A stretch of DNA of 64,000 bases from Kushneria phyllosphaerae (GTDB taxonomy: Bacteria > Pseudomonadota > Gammaproteobacteria > Pseudomonadales > Halomonadaceae). The stretch is taken from contig NZ_ONZI01000002.1 of the NCBI RefSeq assembly GCF_900312995.1, forward strand, positions 372,001-436,000. Direction: 5' to 3'. Below, piece after piece: positions 50,528 to 60,426 of the stretch; the first letter of the stretch is position 1, and the number at the start of each line of letters is the position of its first letter. The notes beneath the pieces are model-generated. The model had not been told where the DNA came from. It ran no database searches and worked only from the letters and a program-made list of their open reading frames with translations. Made by a program: the position numbers and the translations under genes.

Positions 50528-51564
50528 TCGACCAAGCGCGCGCGGAGCCCTGGCGCTTCGGTTTTTTTCAGCTGGTGCGACTGCTGCGTCTTCACTACAG
50601 CCGCAATGGGCGCATCGACCCCGAGAATCGGCCGCATCAGGATCCCTTGCGGTTTCGTAGCCTGCTCTCGCTGAATTTCCCACCCAGCGAGATCAGCGAT
50701 CTGCGTTTTGAAAGCGTACCGTCAGGACCTGCCGGCGATGCCCCGCTCAGCGAGGTTCAGGTGACGTTCATGGGGCTGGTCGGTCCTTCGGGCGTGCTGC
50801 CTCGCCCTTATACCGAACTTTTGATCAATCGCCACATGGAAAAACGTGACGATGCGGCCCACGCGTTCATGGACTTTTTCTCGCATCGCATGACGGCGCT
50901 GTTCTACGAGGCATGGCAGAAGTATCGCTTTCATATCGAGTACGAGCGCAAGGGCAGCGCCGCCTTTGAAGATGCCCTGCTGCATCTGACCGGCCTGACC
51001 CGAAACACCATGACCAGAACGTTTGCCGATGACGATCCGGCAGCGCTGCGCCGTGAGCTGTTTGACTGGTTCTCGGGGCTCTGGACGCAGCGACCCCGCA
51101 ATGCCGGCAACCTGCAGGCAATGCTGGAATATACTTTCCGCCAGCCCTGCAGGGTCGACTCCTTTTCCGGACGCTGGATCACACTGGCGCGCGATCAGTA
51201 CACCTGCCTGGGTCAGTCCAATGCGACGCTGGGGGAAAGTGCCATCGCGGGTACCCGGGTACGTGACTACCAGTCCACCTTTCGCATCACCTTCGGACCA
51301 CTCACCCTTGAGGCCTATAAGGCGTTGCTGCCAGGCACCGAGCAGTATCGCAGGCTGGTACGCATGGCGCGTTTTTATGTCGGCATCGAACTGGATTTCC
51401 AGATTGAGCTGATCCTTGACCGCAGTGCCATTCCAGAGCCGCAGCTCGGCGCAAACGGTAACGCTTGCCTAGGGCAGCTGGGATGGTTGACGTCAGGCAG
51501 TCGCCCGCCCCGATCACACGGTCATGCAATCTTTGATATTTTCTACGATGGAGCCACGGCGTGA
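50491..51564 (+). CDS. tssG: T6SS baseplate component TssG
   Basis: A 357-residue protein (VasB/ImpH family). Marks include PWRFGFFQLVRLLRLHY, LRFRSLLSLNFPPSEIS, VTFMGLVGPSGVLPRPYTE, DAAHAFMDFFSHRMTALFYE and RVRDYQSTFRITFGPLTLEA. It pairs with TssF in the baseplate wedge. The start lies inside the tssF 3' end (overlap 37 bp), and its stop overlaps the GTG start of tssH by four bases. Confidence 0.95.
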   Translation: MASKNRYSAPGLIDQARAEPWRFGFFQLVRLLRLHYSRNGRIDPENRPHQDPLRFRSLLSLNFPPSEISDLRFESVPSGPAGDAPLSEVQVTFMGLVGPSGVLPRPYTELLINRHMEKRDDAAHAFMDFFSHRMTALFYEAWQKYRFHIEYERKGSAAFEDALLHLTGLTRNTMTRTFADDDPAALRRELFDWFSGLWTQRPRNAGNLQAMLEYTFRQPCRVDSFSGRWITLARDQYTCLGQSNATLGESAIAGTRVRDYQSTFRITFGPLTLEAYKALLPGTEQYRRLVRMARFYVGIELDFQIELILDRSAIPEPQLGANGNACLGQLGWLTSGSRPPRSHGHAIFDIFYDGATA

Positions 51565-54251
51565 GTCTCAAATCCCTGTTCGACAAGCTCAATGAACCCA
51601 GCCGCACTGCCACCGAGGGAGCGGCAGCACTCTGTCTGGCCGAACGTCAGTACGACGTTGATATTGAGCACCTGCTGCTCAAGCTGCTCGATAGCGACGA
51701 CAATGACGTGCTGCGCATTGCACGCCACTATGACGTGGCACTTGATCGTCTGGCCGGTCAGCTTGAAGAGACCATTGCGACTTTCAAGACCGGCAACACG
51801 CGCACGCCTGCCCTATCACCGCGCATTACGAAACTGATCGAACGTGCATGGGTCATTGCCTCCATTGACCAGGGCGTCGACCTGATTCGAAGCGGCCACC
51901 TGTTGCTGGCGCTTTTGAAGGATGACGAACTGCGCCGCGTCGTGATGGATGGCGCGCGAGCACTTGAACGCATCAATGTTGATGACCTGCAGGCTCATTT
52001 CAGTGACCTGGTCGCCGGCAGCGGCGAGGACCCTCATGCCCACCCAGCCTCAGCCGACCCTTCTGGCCCAAAAAGCGCCCAAAGCGCTGCCGGCAGTGCT
52101 CGAAGCCCAAAAACCCCGGCGCTCGACCAATACACCATTGACCTGACAGGCAATGCCCGGGCCGGACGCATCGACCCGGTACTGGGGCGAGAGCAGGAAG
52201 TGCGTCAGATGGTCGATATTCTGACTCGTCGGCGCCAGAACAATCCGATTCTCACCGGCGAAGCCGGCGTGGGGAAAACGGCCGTGGTCGAGGGCCTGGC
52301 CCTTCGCATCGTTAACGGTGACGTGCCGCCACCGTTAAAAAATGTCGAACTGCGCACGCTTGATCTCGGCCTTTTACAGGCCGGTGCCGGCGTCAAGGGC
52401 GAGTTCGAAAACCGTCTCAAAAACGTGATCGAAGAGACGCGCAAAAGTCTCCAGCCAATCATTTTGTTCATCGATGAAGCCCATACGCTGATCGGCACCG
52501 GGGGGCAGGCTGGCCAGGGCGATGCGGCCAATCTGCTCAAGCCGGCACTGGCCCGCGGCGAGCTTCGAACCATCGCGGCCACGACCTGGGCGGAGTATAA
52601 AAAATACTTTGAAAAGGATGCCGCCCTCGCTCGACGCTTTCAGGTTGTCAAGGTTGAAGAGCCCGAAGAGCCGGTGGCCATCAACATGCTGCGTGGTCTG
52701 GCCAGCCGCATGCAGGACCATCACGGCGTGACCATCATGGACGACGCCATCGTTCAGGCCGTTCGGCTGTCTCATCGTTATATCACCGGCCGGCAGCTGC
52801 CTGACAAGGCTGTCAGCGTGCTGGATACCGCCTGCGCCCGCGTAGCGCTGGCTCAGTCTTCCCAGCCTGCCGCGCTGGAAGACGCCCATCGCCGTGTTGA
52901 TAATCTTCAAACCGAAATTCAGGTGCTCGAACGTGAGCAGTTCGAAGGCAGTGATCACAGTGACGCCCTGGCGGCACTCAACGAGACACTCGAGTTCACC
53001 CACCAGGAGATCGAGTCGCTCGAATCCCGCTGGCAGTGCGAAATGGACATTGTCAAACGGCTAAAAGCGCTGGAAGCCCGCCGCAACGAGCTGATCAGCA
53101 ATACGGCGGCAGCGGCAGCGGCAGCGGCAGAAGATAATGAAGACGACTCAAAAATAGATCTTGAGACACTTGGCCGCCAGATCGGTGATATCCGTCGCGA
53201 GCTCTCACAGGCTCAGGAGACGGCGTCGCTGGTACATGGTCATGTCGATGGCAATGTGATCGGTGAAGTCATTTCCGGCTGGACCGGCATCCCGCTGGGC
53301 AAAATGGTGCGCGACGAGATCACTACGGTTCAGCAGCTTCCCGGACTGCTGGGCGAGCGGGTTCTGGGGCAGGATCACGCACTGGCTGAAATCGGCAAGC
53401 GTATCGCCATTTCACGCGCCCGTATGGAAGATCCCAACAAACCGATCGGTGTCTTTTTGCTGCTCGGCCCCAGTGGCGTGGGCAAGACCGAAACCGCCCT
53501 GTCGCTGGCTGATACGCTCTATGGCGGTGAACGCAATGTCATCACCATCAACATGTCGGAATACCAGGAAGCCCACACGGTCTCGAGTCTCAAGGGCTCT
53601 CCGCCGGGGTACGTGGGTTACGGCGAGGGTGGCGTGCTGACCGAGGCCGTCAGACGCAAGCCCTATAGCGTCGTGCTCCTTGATGAGGTCGAAAAGGCAC
53701 ATCCGGATGTGCTGGAGCTCTTTTTCCAAGTCTTCGATAAGGGCGTACTCGATGACGGTGAAGGCCGCGAGATCAACTTCCGCAATACGGTTATTCTTTT
53801 GACTTCCAATGTCGGCACCGAGGAGATCATGCGGCGCTGTCTGGGGGCCGAGACCCTGCCGGCACCAGATGATATCGTCAACGGCCTGCGTGACCAGCTC
53901 AACACGGTCTTCAAACCGGCCTTTCTGGGACGGCTCAACATCATTCCCTACTACCCGGTTCAAAAGGAAATTCTGGCCAACATCGTGCGCCTCAAGCTTG
54001 AGCGCATCAAAAGCCGTTTCGAGTACAACCATCGTGCAACGCTGGTCTATGACCCGAACATTATCGAAGCCATTGCAGAGCGCTGCACCGACACCGACAG
54101 CGGCGCCCGCAGCATTGACAACATTCTTTCCGGATCACTCATGCCCTCGCTCTCAGCGCAGGTGCTGGATCGTATGGCGCGCGGTGAAGCCATCGAACGC
54201 CTCGATATCACGCTTGATGAACAGGGCGGGTTTGCCTATGCGCTCCAGTAA
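51561..54251 (+). CDS. tssH: T6SS sheath-recycling AAA+ ATPase TssH (ClpV)
   Basis: An 896-residue Hsp100 unfoldase. The N-domain (ALCLAERQYDVDIEHLLLKLL) binds the sheath. NBD1 has Walker A GEAGVGKTA near residue 232 and IILFIDEAHTLIGTG. NBD2 has GPSGVGKTE near 633, then YVGYGEGGVLTEAVRRKPYS and VLLDEVEKAHPDV. A run of eight alanines at about residues 514-521, encoded by a GGCAGC-type hexanucleotide repeat, sits in the middle domain before an acidic stretch. TssH disassembles contracted TssBC sheaths. It starts with GTG. Confidence 0.96.
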   Translation: MSLKSLFDKLNEPSRTATEGAAALCLAERQYDVDIEHLLLKLLDSDDNDVLRIARHYDVALDRLAGQLEETIATFKTGNTRTPALSPRITKLIERAWVIASIDQGVDLIRSGHLLLALLKDDELRRVVMDGARALERINVDDLQAHFSDLVAGSGEDPHAHPASADPSGPKSAQSAAGSARSPKTPALDQYTIDLTGNARAGRIDPVLGREQEVRQMVDILTRRRQNNPILTGEAGVGKTAVVEGLALRIVNGDVPPPLKNVELRTLDLGLLQAGAGVKGEFENRLKNVIEETRKSLQPIILFIDEAHTLIGTGGQAGQGDAANLLKPALARGELRTIAATTWAEYKKYFEKDAALARRFQVVKVEEPEEPVAINMLRGLASRMQDHHGVTIMDDAIVQAVRLSHRYITGRQLPDKAVSVLDTACARVALAQSSQPAALEDAHRRVDNLQTEIQVLEREQFEGSDHSDALAALNETLEFTHQEIESLESRWQCEMDIVKRLKALEARRNELISNTAAAAAAAAEDNEDDSKIDLETLGRQIGDIRRELSQAQETASLVHGHVDGNVIGEVISGWTGIPLGKMVRDEITTVQQLPGLLGERVLGQDHALAEIGKRIAISRARMEDPNKPIGVFLLLGPSGVGKTETALSLADTLYGGERNVITINMSEYQEAHTVSSLKGSPPGYVGYGEGGVLTEAVRRKPYSVVLLDEVEKAHPDVLELFFQVFDKGVLDDGEGREINFRNTVILLTSNVGTEEIMRRCLGAETLPAPDDIVNGLRDQLNTVFKPAFLGRLNIIPYYPVQKEILANIVRLKLERIKSRFEYNHRATLVYDPNIIEAIAERCTDTDSGARSIDNILSGSLMPSLSAQVLDRMARGEAIERLDITLDEQGGFAYALQ
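53108..53130 (+). repeat. Hexanucleotide repeat in tssH
   Basis: Almost four GGCAGC units in tandem coding part of a poly-alanine run. Gain or loss of units keeps the frame and would change alanine number. Confidence 0.85.
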
Positions 54252-54271
54252 AGCCTGATTTTCCGAAAGCA

Positions 54272-54307
54272 GGCGGGTAATGGCATATTCAAAAGCCATT
54301 ATCCGCC
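54272..54307 (+). terminator. Probable terminator of the tssB-H operon
   Basis: 13-bp stem GGCGGGTAATGGC / GCCATTATCCGCC (one G-T pair) with a 10-base A-rich loop, 21 bp after the tssH stop. There is no clear T tract. Confidence 0.55.
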
Positions 54308-54364
54308 GAGCAGCCCTCTGAAGCGCTATCAGCAAGCTTCCACAACGATTCAGCCCGGGCACCA

Positions 54365-54916
54365 GTGACCTCTCGACCGCAAGCTCCATGCCAAACAGGG
54401 GACAAACTCGTGGCTCAACCAATCGTCCCGTGGATAGGCGGCAAGCGCCGACTCGCCGATAAAATCTTCCCGCTGATGCCAGCACATGACTGCTACGTCA
54501 AGCCGTTCGCCGGCGGCGCAGCGCTCTACTTCCGTCGCTCACAGCCAGCGCAGGTCGAGGTGCTGAATGACATCAACGGCGATCTGGTCAACCTGTATCG
54601 CGTAGTCCAGAATCACCTCGAAAATTTCGTACGCCAGTTCAAGTGGGCGCTCAGCTCGCATCAGGTATTCGAGTGGCTGAAGATGAACCGCGTCGAAAAG
54701 CTAACCGATATTCAGCGGGCCGCCCGCTTGTATTATCTGCAGCAGAACGCTTTCGGCGCCCGGATTGAAGGACAATCCTTCGGCACCGCCACCACTACCA
54801 GGCCTCAATCGTATGATCGTGTGTTCTACCTCGCCCCACCCTACTGGCAGAGCGAAGGCTATGGCTTCCCGTTTGGCCTTGAAGAGTACGAGCACATGGC
54901 CGATCTCATTGGTTGA
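54365..54916 (+). pseudogene. Decayed phage-type DNA adenine methylase (Dam/D12 class)
   Basis: The N-terminal part is a recognisable D12-class N6-adenine methylase: PIVPWIGGKRRLADKIFP, then KPFAGGAALYFRRSQPAQ, EVLNDINGDLVNLYRVVQNH and ARLYYLQQNAFGARIEGQS. After that a block of usual family sequence is missing, so the conserved C-terminal segment YLAPPYWQSEGYGFPFGLEEY follows too soon. The catalytic DPPY is changed to APPY, and the frame ends at LIG, well short of the normal length. Three independent defects show it is dead. It lies directly right of the T6SS and is probably prophage debris. The family-like start would be the GTG near 54411. Confidence 0.8.
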
Positions 54917-55288
54917 GACAAAAACCCCTGCACCAGCTGCAATTAAAGCGATTGAATGGACGCCAACTATCTTGACCGATAACAGAAGGGGGAAAGCTAA
55001 TGATTAAAAGCCAGGCTATCGAGCGCACATTCATTAACTGAGAGGCTTTAGATGATCAGGACACAAGGCTGGGGAAAGCAGCATTTCTATCTTTTTATTG
55101 ATTACAAGGCATTAAGCGCTGGGGCAAAGGGAATATATGCACCTACCAAAAATACGAATCTTTAGCTTGGCTATGTTGTGGAAGACTCCGTTGGCGCTGG
55201 CTACCATCTGAGTTGAACGGTTTGGCGGTAGTTCGCCAACGCTTGTCTACCTACCTGTCTATCACCATGAAGTGAAGGAAAATGATCC
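54917..55288. other. Intergenic stretch without a supported gene
   Basis: No confident gene. A 37-codon frame at 55052-55165 has GAGG upstream but no recognisable content, and short frames around it look like decayed phage sequence. Confidence 0.55.
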
Positions 55289-55693
55289 ATGAGCAAAAAC
55301 AGCCACCCTACATCCGACCCGGCAATGCAGGCGCTGTTAAAGCGATTATCGCCGTCTATCGCAAACAGCTTTACCACTGAGCAGCTCATCGCGCTGGCAT
55401 CGATAGTCGGGGCCCGTGGAGGTCGCGTACACGCAATCGACGTACGCACTACCATTAAGCTACCTTTTGTCCCGTTCAGTTTTTATCTGGTCTTTTTAAT
55501 GGGTAAAAACCGCCGTACTTTAAATGCCACGGAACAATATATTGCTGTATTCTCAATGCTTCTGCTTATCGCACTGACCGTTATATTTTTGACCTGCTTT
55601 ATTGTGATTGTTTTGTATTTACTCAAGTCTGCACTGGGTATTGATTTATTCAGCGGCTATTCCACCGGGCTCTGGGATTGGTTTAAAACCTAA
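55289..55693 (+). CDS. Small membrane protein of unknown function
   Basis: A 134-residue protein. The soluble N-terminal part contains LKRLSPSIANSFTTEQLIAL and GARGGRVHAIDVRTTIKLPF; two hydrophobic segments follow (PFVPFSFYLVFLMG as a short one, then a long LLLIALTVIFLTCFIVIVLY). GAAGTGAAGGAAAATG-like sequence before the ATG gives an AAGGAA site. The TTEQLIAL...RGGRVHAIDVR stretch gives the impression of a conserved family, but I cannot name it. It lies between the dead methylase and the tRNA-derived repeat. Confidence 0.55.
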   Translation: MSKNSHPTSDPAMQALLKRLSPSIANSFTTEQLIALASIVGARGGRVHAIDVRTTIKLPFVPFSFYLVFLMGKNRRTLNATEQYIAVFSMLLLIALTVIFLTCFIVIVLYLLKSALGIDLFSGYSTGLWDWFKT

Positions 55694-56315
55694 AGAGTAG
55701 TACTTTAAAAAGTCAGCTTTTTTATAGCAGACATTTTGAAAGGGGGTATGAATCGTCAGCATGGGGTGAATAAACTCAGATCCGACGTTATGCGCCAAAG
55801 CCACACAGAGCTGCCGAAAAGATGCCAAAAATGCGAAAAGAAGTATCAATGGCTTGAGCATGCCACTCAAGTCAGTTAACTAAACAAAGAGATGTATCGA
55901 AGGGAATCCGAACTGCTGGACAGGGATCAAAGTAGAAACGTTTTCACCATGCTTCCTATATGCTTCCCAAATCCAGAGAGCGTATTTAGAGATCAACAAG
56001 GTTGGCTTTAACGTACTGATTTTATTGGTGGGCCCAGCAGGACTCGAACCTGCGACCAAGGGATTATGAGTTGGCTTTTAAAACAATAAACCACTGATGC
56101 ACAAGGAAAAGCTAACGTAATCAAGCGAAAGGTAAAGTTCTTTATAATCAGTAGTTTAGCGAAAGTTGAGGATGGCACGCGAAGCTAGTATGTGTACTAC
56201 TGATGTACTGTTTAAAGCTCCCCTCTTTTCTCGAATATAGCTTGGAGTGTAAAACACCTTCAGTTACACGGGCAAAACGTCCAGCGGCGTGAACATCTTA
56301 GTTTTGCTCGGACTG
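55694..56315. other. Gene-free stretch at the left end of the defence island
   Basis: No coding region is supported. It contains the 46-bp tRNA-derived repeat (56026-56071) and then A/T-rich sequence up to the gajB stop. Confidence 0.6.
56026..56071 (-). repeat. tRNA 3'-end copy: left attachment site of the island
   Basis: On the minus strand it reproduces the 3' 46 bases of the tRNA gene at 62897-62973, from within the anticodon (TCAT) through the T arm to CCA, in the same orientation. It differs at two positions that pair with each other in the T stem (a G-C pair in place of A-T). The 5' half of the tRNA is absent, so it is not a functional gene. This is what integration into the 3' end of a tRNA leaves behind. 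Confidence 0.85.
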
Positions 56316-58157
56316 TTAAATGTAAGAAATTTGTTCCTTTGTGAATAAGCCTTTGTTGATCAGCTCACATCCGGCCTTCTCTGGATCAAGAGAAAAAAAG
56401 AGGATGCGTAAATCTATTTCAGCCCGCGAAAAGCAAACATAAGCAAGTTTTCGGGTAAGCTCGGCTTGACGTTCGGTTGGATTCCCGACAGTTCCAGGTG
56501 TAAGTATCTTCCCAAAGCTGTACGTATTCCAAGAGGCTTCGACATCATCGATCATCACCAGCACCTTCGGATATTCTTCGCCCTTAGAACCATGCTGAGT
56601 ACTGAACGGGGAGTTTTCATCAAGAAAGTCCGCATAAGGAGCGATTTCGCTACAACCCATCTTAAAAAACTCATCGGCCAACCAGTCTCCTTTGTCTCGC
56701 TGATGGTCCTCATTCTCCGGGTCAAAATCATCGCGCGCATCACGCCCTAGCTGTGAAGAAAGGCGATCCGAAATCGAAAGCAAGTCGTCGCTCTCGCAGT
56801 ACTTAATAATTTCTTTAATTGTCGCAACACCCCACAAGTCAGACAGTTGCCGAGAAACCTCGCCGGCCCGGTTGAGCATTTTTTTGAGCGACTTCCCCTT
56901 GTTCGGGCCATTTGATGAGAATGCGGGACTTTCGTGACGTAAGACATCTAGAACGCGCTTCGAATCACCCTTGATCGAGGCAGAAACCAAAGGGTAAATT
57001 ACTTTCAAAAAAGGCTTCAGAAGATAGTGTGTCCCGTCTTCGTATTCGGATTGGGACCTAGATGATGAGTAAATGCCAGTGAACAGTCGATGAAGTTTTG
57101 AGAAATTCAGACGTCTTGCAATCATTTGCCTTGCCAAGAACAGCTTTTTCACAGTCGGATCGTTATCCCACTCCCAATCTTCCAGCGCTTGATGAAATAT
57201 GCTGGACACATGATCAAGCTGCTCTGGCGTGTATGTTCTTCTGCTCCCCTCAGGATTCGGGGCCCGAGCGATAGTGATTTCAACACTACCCTCGACGTCC
57301 ACGTTCTTACCCGCAGGAAACTGCTCGACATCGTCCCTAAACTTATTAAGTAGGTTAATGACGGAGATAGAACAGCGGAAATTCTCTCGCTTAGTAATAG
57401 GCACTGATCCTTCAGGCCCAGCGAAATCCCCCGCGCGCTTGTCGTAAATCTGCTGCATGGGGTCGCCAAAATACCCTATGATTGGGAGCCCTTCCAAAGC
57501 GCAAACAGAATTTAGCGCAGTCATTACCTGCGGAAAGGTGTCTTGTGCTTCATCAACGAAAATGTAGGGGTACTTGAAGCCGAGACCTTTTTGAAGCATT
57601 GGTTTCGTTGAGATTAAGTGCGAAGCCACATCTATGACGTCATCGTGATTAAGTAAGCATTTCGAATAATCGCTTGCTGTTGTTTCTGCGTAATTCACGG
57701 GTGGACTGTTCTCGATAAGTGCCGCGAGCTCAGATTGTAAACGTTCAACCTTTTTTCTCGCGGCTATCGCTCTTTGGGAGCACCCTCCATTATCGGCTTT
57801 TTGAGCCTTACTGATATGGCTAGGAATAATGTGCTCGACCAACGCCTTTCTCAGAGGAGCTTGAAACCTAGAAACCTCTCCCCAGAGGAACCCATGGAGT
57901 GTCGTTACAAAATAAAGCTCATCAAACCTCAGACGTGATGAAATCACCGCTACGGCCCGATTGGTATAGGTAATACAAACCACTTTCTGGCCACACTCTT
58001 TCAGTTGACGCCCTTGGGTCTTCCGAATTTTTTTTAAGGCCTCAATCAAGGATGTAGTCTTACCCGATCCAGCACCGGCAATGACCGCAAAAGATGTTTT
58101 TCCATCAATACAACTTGCAATTTCGCTATCTGCTTCAGTTGGCTTAAGATTAGACAT
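56316..58157 (-). CDS. gajB: Gabija system helicase-like protein GajB
   Basis: A 613-residue UvrD/REP-type superfamily 1 protein. Walker A VIAGAGSGKTTSLIEALK is near residue 27, VVCITYTNRAVAVI (motif Ia) follows, then YIFVDEAQDTFPQVM (Walker B), GYFGDPMQQIYDKR (motif III), STQHGSKGEEYPKVLVM (motif V) and LAYVCFSRAEIDLRI (motif VI). Pairing with an upstream OLD-family nuclease defines Gabija, in which GajB senses DNA ends or nucleotide depletion and activates GajA. AGGAGA precedes the ATG, one base after the gajA stop. Confidence 0.9.
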   Translation of the reverse strand: MSNLKPTEADSEIASCIDGKTSFAVIAGAGSGKTTSLIEALKKIRKTQGRQLKECGQKVVCITYTNRAVAVISSRLRFDELYFVTTLHGFLWGEVSRFQAPLRKALVEHIIPSHISKAQKADNGGCSQRAIAARKKVERLQSELAALIENSPPVNYAETTASDYSKCLLNHDDVIDVASHLISTKPMLQKGLGFKYPYIFVDEAQDTFPQVMTALNSVCALEGLPIIGYFGDPMQQIYDKRAGDFAGPEGSVPITKRENFRCSISVINLLNKFRDDVEQFPAGKNVDVEGSVEITIARAPNPEGSRRTYTPEQLDHVSSIFHQALEDWEWDNDPTVKKLFLARQMIARRLNFSKLHRLFTGIYSSSRSQSEYEDGTHYLLKPFLKVIYPLVSASIKGDSKRVLDVLRHESPAFSSNGPNKGKSLKKMLNRAGEVSRQLSDLWGVATIKEIIKYCESDDLLSISDRLSSQLGRDARDDFDPENEDHQRDKGDWLADEFFKMGCSEIAPYADFLDENSPFSTQHGSKGEEYPKVLVMIDDVEASWNTYSFGKILTPGTVGNPTERQAELTRKLAYVCFSRAEIDLRILFFSLDPEKAGCELINKGLFTKEQISYI

Positions 58158-58158
58158 T

Positions 58159-60228
58159 CTATTCTCCTGCGACCAGCTGGTCGTTTACACGGCTCTCTAG
58201 CCAGCGCAATCCGTCCGCTATGTACTTTGGTACCACCCAAGGCGCAGAGCCTTCAACGCCTGACTCCCAAGCCAGAACATCCATCGCAAATTCTGTCTTC
58301 TTAAAAGTTGAACTCTTTATCCGTCCCCATACAACATCGTGGAACTCTGCAGCGTCAGCAGGTATTTCCTTACCAATCGATAGCGCCTCACTAGAGAAGA
58401 GTTCATGGTTTTCATAAACAAAGGTCTCTTCAAGTGTCCTACCGTGGAAGCTGTGGACTGCACCCTCATATTCAATCTCTAATTTTTTCTGATAAGCGAC
58501 GAATCGCATATTGTCAGCCTGGATATGATCCACGTTGGCTTTAGTGGCCAAGTCAGAGACAAGATCGCTATCGGAGAAGAAATACTTTATAGAAGCATTC
58601 GAAGTAACGGCTCCTGCATCGGTTGCCTTACATCCCTTTCTATTGTCGGCCGGATCGACAGAATCGATATCGGTAATAATTAGATACGGAATACCCAAAA
58701 AATCAATCAACTTAGAAAACCGCATACTGTATGCGCCGCCGACTTCTAAAATCGTGAGATACTTCGAATTTAAACCATTAGCGGACAGGTCGATCATTTT
58801 CGGTAAGAGCAATTTCTCAACTGCCCCTTCAACTAAAATGGCAGCGTCAGCGAAAAATAGATCGCAATGTGTTAACCGTAGATACTTTTTTAGAAAAGCT
58901 AATGCCTCATCTGAAGAGATATTAATATCGCCAACATTTATTTCATCAGGCCGAAATTCTCTTAGGCTTCTTACAATCGATCCTGGGTATGTATTCCCAG
59001 AGCCGCCATCATCCAAATCAACGCGACAGAAGTAGCGAATTTTTGAAAAGTCCACCGCATCTAGAACGTGAGACGAGTGCGTTGTTACAGTAAGTTGTGG
59101 AAGCGGCTTGTCGTCACCGGCGCCTTGAGTGACCACTTTCCACATCTGCTTAATAAATGTTTGCTGCACCTGCGCATGCAGATGAACTTCTGGTTCTTCG
59201 ACAAAGATCACCTGACAGAGTGGCCGGTTTTCTTCAGTCGTAAGCCATTGTTTATAGAAATTGTCGATTTGGACTGCCATGAAAACAAGATTTTTGAAGC
59301 CAAGACCATTGTAAGCCTCAGGCAATTCATGACTGGACGAAGCATCTACATAAAAGAGCTCGGAACTGCCTCGCAGTGCAACTTCGGAGCTAAGTGTCGA
59401 GACAACCTTCATTGCCCGATCATTGTGCGAGGGCAACCCCAATTCCGAAATGATCCCCATTAAGGGCTGAAAATGTTGTTGATAGTGATCAGTCAAATTC
59501 TGATTATTCTCTTCGATCACTGCCACCGCTCCCTCGGCGACTTCAGCTTTTTGCAGATTCCTTTGATAGTATGCTGCAAATGCTTCTGAGAGCTTGTTAC
59601 TTCGAGAAGCATTTTCGTCATCGATATTCCGTTGCGCATCAACAAAATCGACACGAAGCAAAGAGCGAAGTGTCTTCTTGCCCACGCCGGGATCAAGCGG
59701 AGTTGGAACGATACCCGTGTCACTATTGTTTAGGGAATAATATCTCGTCTTAAAATAAGCATTGAGATTCCCTTCTAGAGATAGGAAATCTACCAAGGTC
59801 TTTTTGCGTTGACCGTCTGCTCTAACAGGGAATGCTTGATCATACTTGGTCCAAAGCTCACCTGCATCCTCTGCTTCCAAGGAACATCGGATACCAACTT
59901 CCGTGAAGTCGCCTGTGAGGTCAGTTGCCAGCGCGAAAACTGTGCCAAACTCGATCGCGTCAGGGTCAATGTGAAACCAAAGATCGAGCTGGATGCATGG
60001 GTGAATTGTAGGAGCATCTGGATCGTATGCGTTGATAGCTGTTAGGGAGCAAAGCGAGAAATCGTGAACCTTGAAGTCCCGATTGCTTAGGAAGCTCCTA
60101 ATCGCTGCGGTTGCGGATGTCTTGCCACTATTATTCGGCCCTACAAAAACAGTTTCTTTTTCTTCAAAATCGATTGATATATCTTTTAAACGACGGAAGT
60201 TTCGTATCGCAACCTTTTTAAGGTACAT
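58159..60228 (-). CDS. gajA: Gabija system OLD-family ATPase/TOPRIM nuclease GajA
   Basis: A 689-residue OLD nuclease. The N-terminal ABC-type ATPase has YLKKVAIRNFRRLKDISIDF, Walker A VFVGPNNSGKTSATA near residue 30, and VIFVEEPEVHLHAQVQQ with the Walker B acid near residue 340. The C-terminal TOPRIM nuclease has AAILVEGAVEKLLLPKMID (Glu) and YLIITDIDSVDPADN (DxD), then a helical tail. GajA cuts phage DNA in a sequence-specific manner when nucleotide levels fall. I use the ATG of MYLKKVA at 60228; ATGs at 60243 and 60237 are possible. It forms an operon with gajB. Confidence 0.9.
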   Translation of the reverse strand: MYLKKVAIRNFRRLKDISIDFEEKETVFVGPNNSGKTSATAAIRSFLSNRDFKVHDFSLCSLTAINAYDPDAPTIHPCIQLDLWFHIDPDAIEFGTVFALATDLTGDFTEVGIRCSLEAEDAGELWTKYDQAFPVRADGQRKKTLVDFLSLEGNLNAYFKTRYYSLNNSDTGIVPTPLDPGVGKKTLRSLLRVDFVDAQRNIDDENASRSNKLSEAFAAYYQRNLQKAEVAEGAVAVIEENNQNLTDHYQQHFQPLMGIISELGLPSHNDRAMKVVSTLSSEVALRGSSELFYVDASSSHELPEAYNGLGFKNLVFMAVQIDNFYKQWLTTEENRPLCQVIFVEEPEVHLHAQVQQTFIKQMWKVVTQGAGDDKPLPQLTVTTHSSHVLDAVDFSKIRYFCRVDLDDGGSGNTYPGSIVRSLREFRPDEINVGDINISSDEALAFLKKYLRLTHCDLFFADAAILVEGAVEKLLLPKMIDLSANGLNSKYLTILEVGGAYSMRFSKLIDFLGIPYLIITDIDSVDPADNRKGCKATDAGAVTSNASIKYFFSDSDLVSDLATKANVDHIQADNMRFVAYQKKLEIEYEGAVHSFHGRTLEETFVYENHELFSSEALSIGKEIPADAAEFHDVVWGRIKSSTFKKTEFAMDVLAWESGVEGSAPWVVPKYIADGLRWLESRVNDQLVAGE

Positions 60229-60426
60229 GTATCCCATCCCCAAATCACAGCACAGTAGTAATAATTACCGAGCTAATGTTCTTCACAGGGGGGCATCTTT
60301 ATAAGCAAGCCTTCTACCTATGAAGTTACAATAACCCCCCGTAACCATGTGTAACATGCTAGCGCTTTAGCGATATTAAGAGAACCCTACTTAAGAAGGC
60401 ACGTTTTTTGATGGTAGGCATTACTT

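Noticed and set aside
13204..54251. Fha, PpkA or PppA phosphorylation control genes
   Set aside because: TagF is present but no FHA-domain protein, kinase or phosphatase is encoded in the window, so threonine-phosphorylation control is not supported here.
54365..54916. A functional Dam methylase
   Set aside because: The catalytic DPPY motif is APPY, an internal block is missing and the C-terminus is absent.
56026..56071. A second tRNA gene
   Set aside because: The 5' half including the D arm and half the anticodon stem is missing, so it can only be an attachment-site copy.
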